DNA from: Paenimyroides aestuarii
GTDB taxonomy: Bacteria > Bacteroidota > Bacteroidia > Flavobacteriales > Flavobacteriaceae
Direction of reading: 5' to 3'
Length of the DNA stretch: 64,000 bases
Assembly: GCF_024628805.1 (NCBI RefSeq)
Contig: NZ_CP102382.1
Coordinates: 2,356,001 to 2,420,000 of the forward strand
The position numbers and the translations under genes were made by a program. Numbering within the stretch: the first letter of the stretch is position 1; each line of letters begins with the position of its first letter. Below the pieces are notes generated by a model that was not told the origin of the DNA, made no database searches, and was given only the letters and a program-made list of their open reading frames with translations. Below are positions 42,647 to 50,853 of this stretch, in pieces.

Positions 42647-44041
42647 TTATAGAGCCAAATCGGTTGGATCGGCTGATTTGTTGTTTGCAATAGTTTGTTT
42701 TTCGCTGTCGTCTTGTTTAAAACCAATTTTGTTGATTGGAGCTTTTTTAGCTTGAAACGATTCTAAATCGGCTTCTAATTCTAATATACGATGCGGAAAA
42801 TCTTGTCCTAAATTTTGTTTTACTTCAATCAGAAAAATTGCGCAACGTTTGATATAATCGGTTGTTAATTTAGCTTTGGCTTCGTTGAATGATGCCATGA
42901 GTACTTTATCGCTCAATTCAATATTTTTAGTTTCATCTTTGCGGTGCAAGGCATACAAACGCTTTTTTAGTGACTGAGTGAAATCAATAATCATGGTATT
43001 TGAAAACAATTTCATTTGGTTTGCCAATGGCTCCCAAAACGATTTGCACAAAGCATTGTGTTTTCTAAGAATGGCCAATAAAGGCGATTCGTCTATTAAA
43101 TTTTGGGTGAGGTGGTAAATAATCAGTTGGGCGCGCTCGTCTGCATTGGGTGGAAAAATGGGTATTTGCATATCAAACCTTCCGGGTGCCAAAACCTCAT
43201 CATTAAATAAATTTAAAATTTCTGCCGAGCCCACAATCAGCAACTCTTGATGGATGTTTTTCTGAGAATGACGCAAAATAGAGTTGATTAATTCCATATT
43301 TTCAGAAAAAACACTTTGTTCGCCATTTTTGGTAAGCAACTCGTCTAACGAATCGATAAAAAGCATGGTTTTGGGTTGCTGTAATTTAGCATTTAAAAAG
43401 TGGGTAAGCGAATTTTTATTGGTTTTTAAATTTCCTGCTAAATAATCTTTGTACACATGCACAAATTCATAACCAATCATTTGTGCTATTTGTTGTGCCC
43501 AAAAGATTTTACCACTGCCCGGCGGACCATAAAGCACCATTCCTGCAGGTTTTGAAATACCCCACGTTTTTGATTGATCTTTGTTCATAAACGGATCCAT
43601 CATATCGCTTAGGTAAAAGTATAAATCGGTGTATCCTACCAATCGTTTGGCTGCATAATTCTGGGTTTCCGGAAATGCTTCGTCTATAAACGGGTATTTT
43701 CCACCTATATATATATGTATTAAAAAACTAGAGATATGCGTTTTTATGTTTTTTGCCAATTCTTCGGGAATGCCGTTTGATACAAAGAATTGCAATACCA
43801 ATTGTTCATCAACACCAATGGTTTTTGCTATTTCGGGTAATGTTTTTTCCTTAGAATGATCTTCGGCATATTTCTTCAGAAAATCGATGTTTTTTAAAGT
43901 AAATTGTTTGAATTTTTCGGTAACATTGAATTGTTCATCAATACAAAAACTTAAATCTATATTGAAATCGTAAATAAAGTTTTGAAGGCTTTCTAACGAT
44001 ATTTCTAATTCGTTGGATAAATCTTTTAGTTTCATTTTCAT
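42647..44041 (-). CDS. AAA-family ATPase with degenerate Walker motifs and IF2-N-like domain
   Basis: A 464-residue single-AAA protein. Residues 1-90 contain a small helical domain (MKLKDLSNELEISLESLQNF and LPEIAKTIGVDEQL) resembling the DNA- or RNA-binding IF2_N / HTH type. The AAA module follows: Walker A YGPPGSGKIFWA (172-179; K then I instead of T/S), Walker B LFIDSLDEL with Asp230 followed by Ser231 where Glu is expected, a sensor-1 position reading GSAE instead of Asn, and an intact APGRFD arginine (Arg288). These changes suggest slow or absent hydrolysis. The C-terminus is Lys- and Gln-rich. The role is unknown. The ATG at 44041 or the one 2 codons later are both possible. Confidence 0.75.
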   Translation of the reverse strand: MKMKLKDLSNELEISLESLQNFIYDFNIDLSFCIDEQFNVTEKFKQFTLKNIDFLKKYAEDHSKEKTLPEIAKTIGVDEQLVLQFFVSNGIPEELAKNIKTHISSFLIHIYIGGKYPFIDEAFPETQNYAAKRLVGYTDLYFYLSDMMDPFMNKDQSKTWGISKPAGMVLYGPPGSGKIFWAQQIAQMIGYEFVHVYKDYLAGNLKTNKNSLTHFLNAKLQQPKTMLFIDSLDELLTKNGEQSVFSENMELINSILRHSQKNIHQELLIVGSAEILNLFNDEVLAPGRFDMQIPIFPPNADERAQLIIYHLTQNLIDESPLLAILRKHNALCKSFWEPLANQMKLFSNTMIIDFTQSLKKRLYALHRKDETKNIELSDKVLMASFNEAKAKLTTDYIKRCAIFLIEVKQNLGQDFPHRILELEADLESFQAKKAPINKIGFKQDDSEKQTIANNKSADPTDLAL

Positions 44042-44100
44042 CTATTTTGATTAGCAAGATACTAACTGATGTTAAAATTTTAAATGAATTTATATTTGTT

Positions 44101-45165
44101 TTAACTATTTTTTGGTGTTAGAATCGCATCCATTTTTTGAAGAATATCTTCGTGCGACTCTTTATTGGTGTTCACAAAGGTGCTTTTGTTGCCATACGGT
44201 GCATATACTTCTGTTCTCGTTACCGAAAACAAGCCTATTGTGGGGGTTAATGCCGCACTGCTTAAATGCATCATGCCTGAATCGGCTGCAACAACCAATT
44301 CGCAATTTGCCATTACCGATGCAATTTCACGGATATCTTTACTGTAAAATGTGGGCAGTTTTCCTTCTAATTGTGAAATATTTTCTACAGGTAAAATCTC
44401 TATTAAATGATATTCTGCTGCATATTTTGGATAGAATTTTTCATAAAAAGCGTTCCACCATTCCACCGAATAGCATTTAGCGCCTGTTGCAAATGTAAAA
44501 AAAGCAATGGTTTTTTTATCTCCACTTTTTGTTACATCGTTTATTTTTAATCTACCTTGGGCAAGTTCATCGGCAGATAATTTTATATCTAAAACAGGAA
44601 CAGCGCCGCTTAAAGGTTTTTGGTGAAGAATTTCTAAAAATCTACGGAAATTATAAACAGGATATTTGGCAATATGCGCTATATCGTTATAAACACTTTT
44701 CAACTCTTCAAAATCATCGCCATAAAATTTAAAGTTTGCCGACGGAATGATGGTTGAAATTCTGCCTGATGACGAACCTTTTTCCACATTTATGACCAAA
44801 TCATATGTGTTGCGTTTTAGTGAAAACCAAACTTTTAAATATTCCGAAAAATCTTTTAAAGGTTTTTTGGGAAGTTCAATAATGTTTTGAATCTGTGGAT
44901 AATTTTGAAAAATAATGGGCGTTATTTTTCCTTTTACAAATAAATCGATGGTGCAGTTTGGAAAAGTATTGCAAATTTCCTGCACCAAAGGCGTAATTAA
45001 AAGCATGTTGCCCAACCGATGATTGGGCCGACTAATTAACACACGCTGCACTTGGAAATTGTTTGCTTTTTTTTGCATTTCGCCGATCGATTTTTTCCCA
45101 ATGTTTTGGGTTAAAGCGTGCATTAGCTTTTTGCGAACCACATTGGCTTTCGATTTTAAGCTCAT
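44101..45165 (-). CDS. Glycosyltransferase family 9 (heptosyltransferase-like)
   Basis: A 354-residue protein of the GT9 family, which transfers heptose or related sugars to the lipopolysaccharide core. The N-terminal half has VLISRPNHRLGNMLLITPLVQ with the NMLL-type loop, and the C-terminal half has ELVVAADSGMMHLSSAAL plus PTIGLFSVTRTEVYAPYGN, the sugar-nucleotide-binding region. The specific sugar is not predictable. It starts 12 bases after the downstream end of a small membrane protein gene, on the same strand. Confidence 0.9.
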   Translation of the reverse strand: MSLKSKANVVRKKLMHALTQNIGKKSIGEMQKKANNFQVQRVLISRPNHRLGNMLLITPLVQEICNTFPNCTIDLFVKGKITPIIFQNYPQIQNIIELPKKPLKDFSEYLKVWFSLKRNTYDLVINVEKGSSSGRISTIIPSANFKFYGDDFEELKSVYNDIAHIAKYPVYNFRRFLEILHQKPLSGAVPVLDIKLSADELAQGRLKINDVTKSGDKKTIAFFTFATGAKCYSVEWWNAFYEKFYPKYAAEYHLIEILPVENISQLEGKLPTFYSKDIREIASVMANCELVVAADSGMMHLSSAALTPTIGLFSVTRTEVYAPYGNKSTFVNTNKESHEDILQKMDAILTPKNS

Positions 45166-45187
45166 TTTATAGCAGTATAGATTAGGT

Positions 45188-45577
45188 TTATTCTTTATTT
45201 TTTGGGTTGAATTCGTTTTCGCGATGAGTGGTGTATAAATAAATATTGGTCATAAAAAACCAGATAAAACCAAATAAAAACCACTTAAGAATATCGGCAG
45301 TGCGAACAATTGCTTTGTTATAATCTTGTAATAATTTTAAAATCTGACCATCTGTTTTAATATCGTTAACGGTTTCAGGATAGCCAAAAGTTTCTAATAT
45401 TGGGGTAGAAGGTACGCACAACCATAAAACCACCGAATAAATACCGAAGAGTATTAATGATAATTTCATTTTGCTAAATGCATCCACATTTTTGCTTCTA
45501 AACCGAACAAAATATGCAGTGAGATACATTAAAAATAAAAAAGCTACTACATATATTATAGGTATTTCTTTTAGCAT
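45188..45577 (-). CDS. Small three-helix membrane protein
   Basis: A 129-residue protein with membrane segments at IPIIYVVAFLFLMYLTAYFV, MKLSLILFGIYSVVLWLCV and KWFLFGFIWFFMTNIYLYT and short loops. No known family is recognised. The frame opens 31 codons earlier, but this would overlap the NUDIX gene heavily and the residues are not membrane-like; the ATG at 45577 is chosen. It lies 10 bases after the NUDIX gene and 22 before GT9. Confidence 0.65.
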   Translation of the reverse strand: MLKEIPIIYVVAFLFLMYLTAYFVRFRSKNVDAFSKMKLSLILFGIYSVVLWLCVPSTPILETFGYPETVNDIKTDGQILKLLQDYNKAIVRTADILKWFLFGFIWFFMTNIYLYTTHRENEFNPKNKE

Positions 45578-45587
45578 AGTTACAAAT

Positions 45588-46013
45588 TTATAAGTTATAC
45601 TTTTTTTGCAATTTATTAAAAACCAATTGATCAACCGGCAATGTAAACGGATTATTTCCATCAATTGCAACCCATTCTATCTGCTGAATGTTTTCATCTA
45701 AGACTTGCATTTGCTCTATATTTAAAATAGTTGCAAAAAAATAAAGCGTTAACAATTGTTTGTGGTCTTTTGCTAATGAATCTACAAAATTTTCTTGGAT
45801 ATAAAAAGGTTCATTGACATCAATTTTCAAATTGAGCTCTTCTGCAAATTCCCGCTTCAGACAATCTACCGTTCCTTCGCACAATTCTAAACCACCGCCC
45901 GGAAGCTTAGTGACCACTACACCCGAAAAAGGTTCTTTCAATGTTAATAACTTGTTGTTTATAACACACAATGCATATACCCGAATGTTAAATCCTTTTA
46001 AATTGCCTTCCAT
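45588..46013 (-). CDS. NUDIX hydrolase
   Basis: A 141-residue NUDIX-domain protein that hydrolyses a nucleoside diphosphate linked to another moiety. The Nudix box is visible as GGGLELCEGTVDCLKREFAE then EL (about 39-60), with the G-x5-E-x7-R-E-x2-E-E pattern intact. The substrate is unknown. First gene of a small minus-strand unit that continues with a membrane protein and the GT9 gene. Confidence 0.9.
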   Translation of the reverse strand: MEGNLKGFNIRVYALCVINNKLLTLKEPFSGVVVTKLPGGGLELCEGTVDCLKREFAEELNLKIDVNEPFYIQENFVDSLAKDHKQLLTLYFFATILNIEQMQVLDENIQQIEWVAIDGNNPFTLPVDQLVFNKLQKKYNL

Positions 46014-46112
46014 CTTTCAAAATTATTCATATTTAATGAATTTTTTATGATTTTGCTTCTAATTTAGAGCAATTTCACAATAAATAACGGAACAAACCAT
46101 CTGAAATTAGAA

Positions 46113-46196
46113 TTATCGGTTTTAAAGACGATAATTCAGATTATCGGTTAAATAAGCGATATTTTAAAATATAGGTTAAACAAACGATATTTTTTG
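46113..46196 (+). promoter_or_regulatory. Three tandem 28-bp imperfect repeats upstream of the SatD-type regulator
   Basis: Copies start at 46113, 46141 and 46169, an exact 28-base period. Each contains a TATCGG- or TATAGG-type block followed by TTAAA-like sequence and ACGAT or GCGAT (TTATCGGTTTTAAAGACGAT, TTATCGGTTAAATAAGCGAT, ATATAGGTTAAACAAACGAT). Each unit has a small partial inverted symmetry (ATCG with CGAT). They end 29 bases before the ATG and are likely operator sites for a DNA-binding protein, perhaps the encoded regulator itself. Confidence 0.6.
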
Positions 46197-46225
46197 TACC
46201 TTTAACCTTTAATACATTCATACAC

Positions 46226-46840
46226 ATGATTGCAATTATAACAGGCGATATCGTTTCATCGCGCACTTTAGACCCCAGAATTTGGCTTCATCACCTTAGG
46301 GAAGGTTTAGAAACGCTTGCAGCATCATCCTTTCATTGGGAAATATACCGAGGCGACAGTTTTCAATTTAAAACCACCCCCGAAGATGCTTTATTACACG
46401 CCATTTTGTTAAAAACATGGGTTAAACATTTAAAGGAAATAGACGTGCGTTTAAGCATTGGAATTGGAGAACAATCGTTTGAAGGAACAAAAATTACCGA
46501 AGCAAACGGTTCTGCTTTTGAGCTTTCGGGTGAAGGTTTTGATGCATTAGACAAGAAAAATTTAACCATAAAAACACCCCATAAATCGCTAAACGACACT
46601 TTTAGGGTTATGACCGATTTATCTTTGCTTATTATGGATAAATGGTCGGATAAATCGGCCGAAATTATCTATTTAAAGCTTAAAAATCCTACTTGGAACC
46701 AAACACAAATTGCAGTACAATTGAACAAAAAACAAAGCACGATAAGCGAAGCCTTGAAACGCGGCGGTTTTGAAGAAATTGAACAATTCATAAATTATTA
46801 TAAAGAAACAATGATACATTATGTGGCTACTTCTACTTAA
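46226..46840 (+). CDS. SatD-like regulator with C-terminal helix-turn-helix
   Basis: A 204-residue protein. The first 125 residues match the SatD family (MIAIITGDIVSSRTLDP, the YRGDSFQFKTTPEDALL and IDVRLSIGIGEQSFEG segments), a small fold of unknown biochemistry. The last 60 residues form a helix-turn-helix of the sigma-like kind (NPTWNQTQIAVQLNKKQSTISEAL). Three 28-bp tandem repeats precede it. It overlaps the following membrane gene by 20 bases, so both are probably translated together; SatD and DUF3307 genes are frequently paired. The combination suggests a sensor or regulator of that membrane partner. Confidence 0.75.
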   Translation: MIAIITGDIVSSRTLDPRIWLHHLREGLETLAASSFHWEIYRGDSFQFKTTPEDALLHAILLKTWVKHLKEIDVRLSIGIGEQSFEGTKITEANGSAFELSGEGFDALDKKNLTIKTPHKSLNDTFRVMTDLSLLIMDKWSDKSAEIIYLKLKNPTWNQTQIAVQLNKKQSTISEALKRGGFEEIEQFINYYKETMIHYVATST

Positions 46841-47546
46841 ATTTCTGGCAGCTCATTTTCTGGGCGATTTTGTTTTTCAGACCAAAAAAATGGTGCAACA
46901 CAAAAAGAAAAGCATTTATTTTTTAAGCCATATCATGATACATACTGCATTGCTCATTGTTTTTTTATGGAACGATGAAATGTGGTGGGCAATAGCTTAT
47001 GTGGTTGTTTTACATGCAATTACCGATTGGTTAAAATTGCAATTAAGCCATAAAATGAAATCATCGGTTTTGTTTGTATTGGATCAGCTGCTGCATTTTG
47101 TTGCGATTGCATCGGCATTGATGCTTTTTTCAACATTGCGCATTTCGCTTGATTTTTTCAATCAACCGCAATGGTGGTTGGTGTTGGTAGCAATTATTTT
47201 AGTAACCCAAGTAACCGCTATTTTTATTCGAATTATTTTATCGCCTTATCAAGAGCACAAGAAAATTAGTAATGAAGATAAACAAAATGATAAAAAAGTG
47301 TTATTCAATGCCGGAAAATACATTGGAATATTAGAGCGATTGTTTATTTTTGGCTTTGTAGTAGCCAACTTTTGGGAGGGAATAGGTTTTTTATTGGCTG
47401 CAAAATCTATATTTAGATTTGGTGATTTAAACAATGCCAAAGAACGCCATTTAACCGAGTATGTTTTAATAGGCACTTTTTTAAGCTTTGGTTGCGCCAT
47501 TTTAGTAGGCTTGATTTTTAATTATGTTTTAATAAATTTAATATGA
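46821..47546 (+). CDS. DUF3307 membrane protein
   Basis: A 241-residue integral membrane protein of the DUF3307 family. The start MWLLLLKFLAAHFLGDFVFQTKKM is the family signature (a helix with HxxxDFxxQ wording), followed by more membrane segments (HIMIHTALLIVFLWNDEMWW, VLVAIILVTQVTAIFIRIIL). It overlaps the SatD-like gene by 20 bases and the following MmcQ/YjbR gene by 4. The function is unknown. Confidence 0.85.
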   Translation: MWLLLLKFLAAHFLGDFVFQTKKMVQHKKKSIYFLSHIMIHTALLIVFLWNDEMWWAIAYVVVLHAITDWLKLQLSHKMKSSVLFVLDQLLHFVAIASALMLFSTLRISLDFFNQPQWWLVLVAIILVTQVTAIFIRIILSPYQEHKKISNEDKQNDKKVLFNAGKYIGILERLFIFGFVVANFWEGIGFLLAAKSIFRFGDLNNAKERHLTEYVLIGTFLSFGCAILVGLIFNYVLINLI

Positions 47547-47899
47547 ACAATATAGAAGATTTTCGCGAATACTGTTTATCGTTTAAAGGCGTTACAGAAA
47601 AATTTCCGTTCGATGAAACCACACTTGTTTTTTATGTAATGAACAAAATGTTTTGTTTGGTGGATATTGAAACCTTTGAATTTTGCAACTTAAAATGCGA
47701 TCCCGACCAAGCTGAAGAACTGCGTGCAGAACACAACGGCATTAAACCCGGCTACCACATGAGCAAAAAGCATTGGAACAGCGTGTATTTTAACAGCGAT
47801 GTTTCTCCCAAATTGCTACAAGAATTAGTTGTAAACTCTTACGATTTAGTGGTTAAAGGATTAACTAAAAAAGATCAAACTGTTTTGAAGGAGATGTAG
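47543..47899 (+). CDS. MmcQ/YjbR-family protein
   Basis: A 118-residue protein of the MmcQ/YjbR (PF04237) family, a double-stranded-DNA-binding-like CyaY fold. Visible signatures are FREYCLSFKGVTEKFPFDETTLVFYVMNK at the N-terminus split as FREYCLSFKG and FPFDETTLVF, LKCDPDQAEELRAEH, and the WNSVYFNSDVSPKLLQEL segment. It ends a three-gene unit and is followed by a strong terminator. Confidence 0.9.
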   Translation: MNNIEDFREYCLSFKGVTEKFPFDETTLVFYVMNKMFCLVDIETFEFCNLKCDPDQAEELRAEHNGIKPGYHMSKKHWNSVYFNSDVSPKLLQELVVNSYDLVVKGLTKKDQTVLKEM

Positions 47900-47930
47900 T
47901 TTCTGTTTTATTTAAGAAATCTCGTTAATT

Positions 47931-47971
47931 AAATATGCCCCAAAGAGCGTTTAACTCGTTGGGGCATATTT
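47931..47971. terminator. Strong inverted-repeat terminator after the SatD/DUF3307/MmcQ unit
   Basis: A perfect 13-bp stem (AAATATGCCCCAA) with a 15-base loop that itself has GAG/CTC. It lies 31 bases after the MmcQ stop. There is no long U-run, so it may act as a bidirectional barrier with the convergent barrel-like pseudogene. Confidence 0.7.
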
Positions 47972-48066
47972 AATATGTAAACTTTACGGTATCAATCAAA
48001 TTAGTAATATTGTTTTAGTTTTGAAAATTTAACAAGTAAAAAGTCAATAAGTATTTGTAAACTGTT

Positions 48067-48383
48067 TTACATCTTTTTTAGATTAAACATATAAGCCAAA
48101 CCAATTTGGAATGCATGGTTTTTAGCATTAGCCGTCGTTACAGCATTTGGTGTTTTTGGTAAATTGTCTTCGTTATAAATATTGCTCAGACCAAAATAGT
48201 AACGCGCTTCGAAACAAAAGTTTTTAAGAAAAGTATAAGAAGCTCCTGCAGTAAGACCGAAATTTGTTTTTTTGAATAATTCCATGTTTTTTTGTTCAGT
48301 AGTTTCGGTTATTTTTTCATCGGTAAAACGCATGAAAGGTTTGTCGCTAAAATGGTTGTAAAAATTACTAGTGCTTTTTTCAT
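48067..48383 (-). pseudogene. Remnant of an outer-membrane beta-barrel protein
   Basis: The 3' part (48067-48333) encodes an 88-residue C-terminal barrel portion (FGLTAGASYTFLKNFCFEAR, NHAFQIGLAYMFNLKKM), with no signal peptide. In a different frame just upstream, starting at ATG 48383, is a signal-peptide-like MKKALVIFTTILATNLSC that runs into a stop at 48309. The two fit together only after an internal deletion plus a frameshift: a signal peptide joined to the last third of a porin-like barrel. It is likely inactive, though a sequencing error or a short functional remnant cannot be excluded. Confidence 0.6.
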
Positions 48384-48404
48384 GATGTTTATAATAATAA
48401 ATTT

Positions 48405-49091
48405 CTATGCTTCTTTCGCAAATTTCTGTAGATCCTCGTTAGCTCCGTAAATTACGATAATATCGTGTTGCAATAGGATAGTGGAGGGTTCGGGGATTCC
48501 TTGAACGCTTGCTACGGTTTTGCTTCGTCCAAGAAAGGTTTTTTCTTGTGTATCGCGAATTATTGTTAGTATCAACACATTGTGGTGTTCGGTGAATTTC
48601 ACATCTGCTATTGTTTTTCCAATGTACTTTTGAGGCACAACAATTTCCACAATACTGAAATTTTTGTTTAATTCAAACGAATCTACAACGCCTTTTAAAC
48701 ATAGTTTTTTAGACCAACGCTCGGCGGTTTCTTCTTCCGGACGAACAATTTCGCTTACACCAATTGCTTGCAATACGTTTTCATGCAATGGATTAATGGA
48801 GCGGCTTATCAATCTTTTAACGCCTAAGTTTTTAAATAGCGCTGTAACCATAATGTTTGCCCCTTCATCTTCACCAATACAAACCATCACCACATCGGTG
48901 TTTTTTAGTGGTAAATGCGAAATGGAAGTTTGGTCGGTGGCGTTCATGCAAATTGTGTGCGACAGCTTATCTTTTAATAAAGAAACTCTTTCAGGTCTTG
49001 AATCAACTCCAATTACTTCGTTTCCTTGCTGTGTTAATTTTTCGGCTAAAGATCCACCAAAATTTCCTAAACCTATTATTATAAATTTCAT
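48405..49091 (-). CDS. Potassium uptake regulator TrkA/KtrA
   Basis: A 228-residue RCK-type subunit that gates a TrkH/KtrB-like pore in response to nucleotides. The N-terminal Rossmann domain opens KFIIIGLGNFGGSLAEKLTQ and contains EVIGVDSRPERVSLL. The C-terminal domain (from about 130) is the RCK_C fold (IVEIVVPQKYIGKTIADVKF). It follows the pore gene by 11 bases on the same strand. Confidence 0.93.
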   Translation of the reverse strand: MKFIIIGLGNFGGSLAEKLTQQGNEVIGVDSRPERVSLLKDKLSHTICMNATDQTSISHLPLKNTDVVMVCIGEDEGANIMVTALFKNLGVKRLISRSINPLHENVLQAIGVSEIVRPEEETAERWSKKLCLKGVVDSFELNKNFSIVEIVVPQKYIGKTIADVKFTEHHNVLILTIIRDTQEKTFLGRSKTVASVQGIPEPSTILLQHDIIVIYGANEDLQKFAKEA

Positions 49092-49102
49092 TTTTTCTAC
49101 TT

Positions 49103-50842
49103 TTAATTAATTAATATTTCATCAGAAGGATAATGATAATTTGCTTGCCTGCTTTTCTTGAAAAACGCAATTAAAATGGTAAGCATACTTACCCTTCCTA
49201 CAAACATAGTGGTGATTAAAACCATTTTGCTTTCACTGCTTAAATTTCCTGTGATACCTAAACTAAGACCTGTGGTGCTATATGCAGAAAAGCTTTCAAA
49301 GGCAATGTCTAACAAAGGAATTTCGTTATTAAAATGTGAAATTAAGAAAATACTAAAACCTATCACAATCAATGATAAACTCATTACTGCAAATGCTCTA
49401 CGAACTGAAATATCTGCGATTTCACGTCTGAAAGCTTCAATTTTGGTTTTTCCTTTTGCCAAACTAAAATAATTCAATGTGGCAATTGCAAAGGTGCTGG
49501 TTTTTATACCACCACCTGTTGAAGCTGGCGATGCTCCAATCCACATAAGAAAGATAATGATAATGATTGATGAAAAATGCAGTTCACTAAAATCTATGGA
49601 GTTGAAGCCTGCAGTCCGCGGTGTGGTAGCTGTGAACAAAGCCGTAACTACTTTTCCTATGCCTGTATGCGTATGCAATACATTGTAATATTCTTTAATG
49701 TAAATCACTGTGGTTCCCAGAACAATTAAAATTAAAGAAGTGCGCAAATTAATTTTATTGCTAAGGGTTAAAATCCATGGGCGGTAGTTGTTTCTTTTCT
49801 CTGTGAATCTTAAGATGTATCGAATGATTAAATGTTTTAAATATCTAATGGAATTGATAACAATTGGAAATCCTAATCCACCGAAAACAAAAATAAGAAT
49901 GATGATGAATTGCAAGGAATAATTATAGACATACCCGGTTTCCATTAAACCATTTGCCAAGGTTGAAAAACCAGCGTTGCAGAAAGCTGAAACCGCATGA
50001 AAAATAGAAAAATAGATGCGATCGCCCAATGCAGGTAAAATGGTTTTATCTAAATTTATAAATATAAGTAATGCGCCAATGGATTCAATAAAAAAAGTAA
50101 TGGCTAAAATTCGCTTTACCGTGGTAAAAACTTCGCCTATTTTTTCTGAATTGGTCATATCGCTCAAAGCCAATTGATTTTCGTAGGTTGATCCACCTTT
50201 AAAAAAATAACTGAAATAGCTGGCAAATGTCAAAATTCCCAAACCGCCAGCCTGAATTAAGAGTAAAATAAGCGTTTTTCCAAACATGGTGAAATAACTA
50301 CTGGTATCAACCACGATTAATCCGGTAACACAAACGGCACTTGTAGAGGTGAATAAAGCATCGATAAAACTAATGCCGTTGGTAGTAGCTTTTGGTAACA
50401 TCAACAACAAAGCTCCCGACAAAATTAGCATCATAAAGCTAATAATGAACAGCTGTGCCGGATTGAGCAAAGAGCGTTTATAGCTGATTTTTGCGCGGGT
50501 AAATTCGCGAACAAGTTTTAAAATTACTGCTAAGCGCAACCAATGTGTGGTGTCTGAAAAACCTTCTAGCGAAATTTGTTTTAGTAAGCAATACACCACA
50601 AAAAGCACGCTGAGCACATCAAAAATAAAAACCGATAAAATGATATCTTTACGGTGGTAATAATATTTTAAAACGGTGAAACTCACCCCAATCACAAGCA
50701 CCAAGATATACAATACCAAAATGCTGTTCTTTGCAAACGGATACAAGCTGTAACCATAATCTAAAATAAGACTAACAAGCGCCGCTAAGTGTAAAAATAC
50801 AATAAATTGCTGTATCCATTTTGCATATAAAAAATCTTTCAT
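49103..50842 (-). CDS. TrkH/KtrB-family potassium transporter
   Basis: Pore-forming potassium uptake protein. The 579-residue sequence has an extra N-terminal membrane region and then four pore repeats, each with a filter glycine: AVCVTGLIVVD, SAFCNAGFSTL, TPRTAGFNSID and SAYSTTGLSLGI. The single glycine per repeat (GS/GG pattern absent) is as in Ktr-type transporters that are often Na+-coupled. The next gene downstream is the RCK regulator. Preceded by the DUF389 gene with an 11-base gap. Confidence 0.93.
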   Translation of the reverse strand: MKDFLYAKWIQQFIVFLHLAALVSLILDYGYSLYPFAKNSILVLYILVLVIGVSFTVLKYYYHRKDIILSVFIFDVLSVLFVVYCLLKQISLEGFSDTTHWLRLAVILKLVREFTRAKISYKRSLLNPAQLFIISFMMLILSGALLLMLPKATTNGISFIDALFTSTSAVCVTGLIVVDTSSYFTMFGKTLILLLIQAGGLGILTFASYFSYFFKGGSTYENQLALSDMTNSEKIGEVFTTVKRILAITFFIESIGALLIFINLDKTILPALGDRIYFSIFHAVSAFCNAGFSTLANGLMETGYVYNYSLQFIIILIFVFGGLGFPIVINSIRYLKHLIIRYILRFTEKRNNYRPWILTLSNKINLRTSLILIVLGTTVIYIKEYYNVLHTHTGIGKVVTALFTATTPRTAGFNSIDFSELHFSSIIIIIFLMWIGASPASTGGGIKTSTFAIATLNYFSLAKGKTKIEAFRREIADISVRRAFAVMSLSLIVIGFSIFLISHFNNEIPLLDIAFESFSAYSTTGLSLGITGNLSSESKMVLITTMFVGRVSMLTILIAFFKKSRQANYHYPSDEILIN

Positions 50843-50853
50843 GGAATCGTTTT

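Noticed and set aside
46113-46196. Possible short CRISPR array because of three 28-bp spaced repeats
   Set aside because: The repeats are contiguous, with no spacers of independent sequence, are imperfect, and no cas gene is nearby. They look like operator sites.
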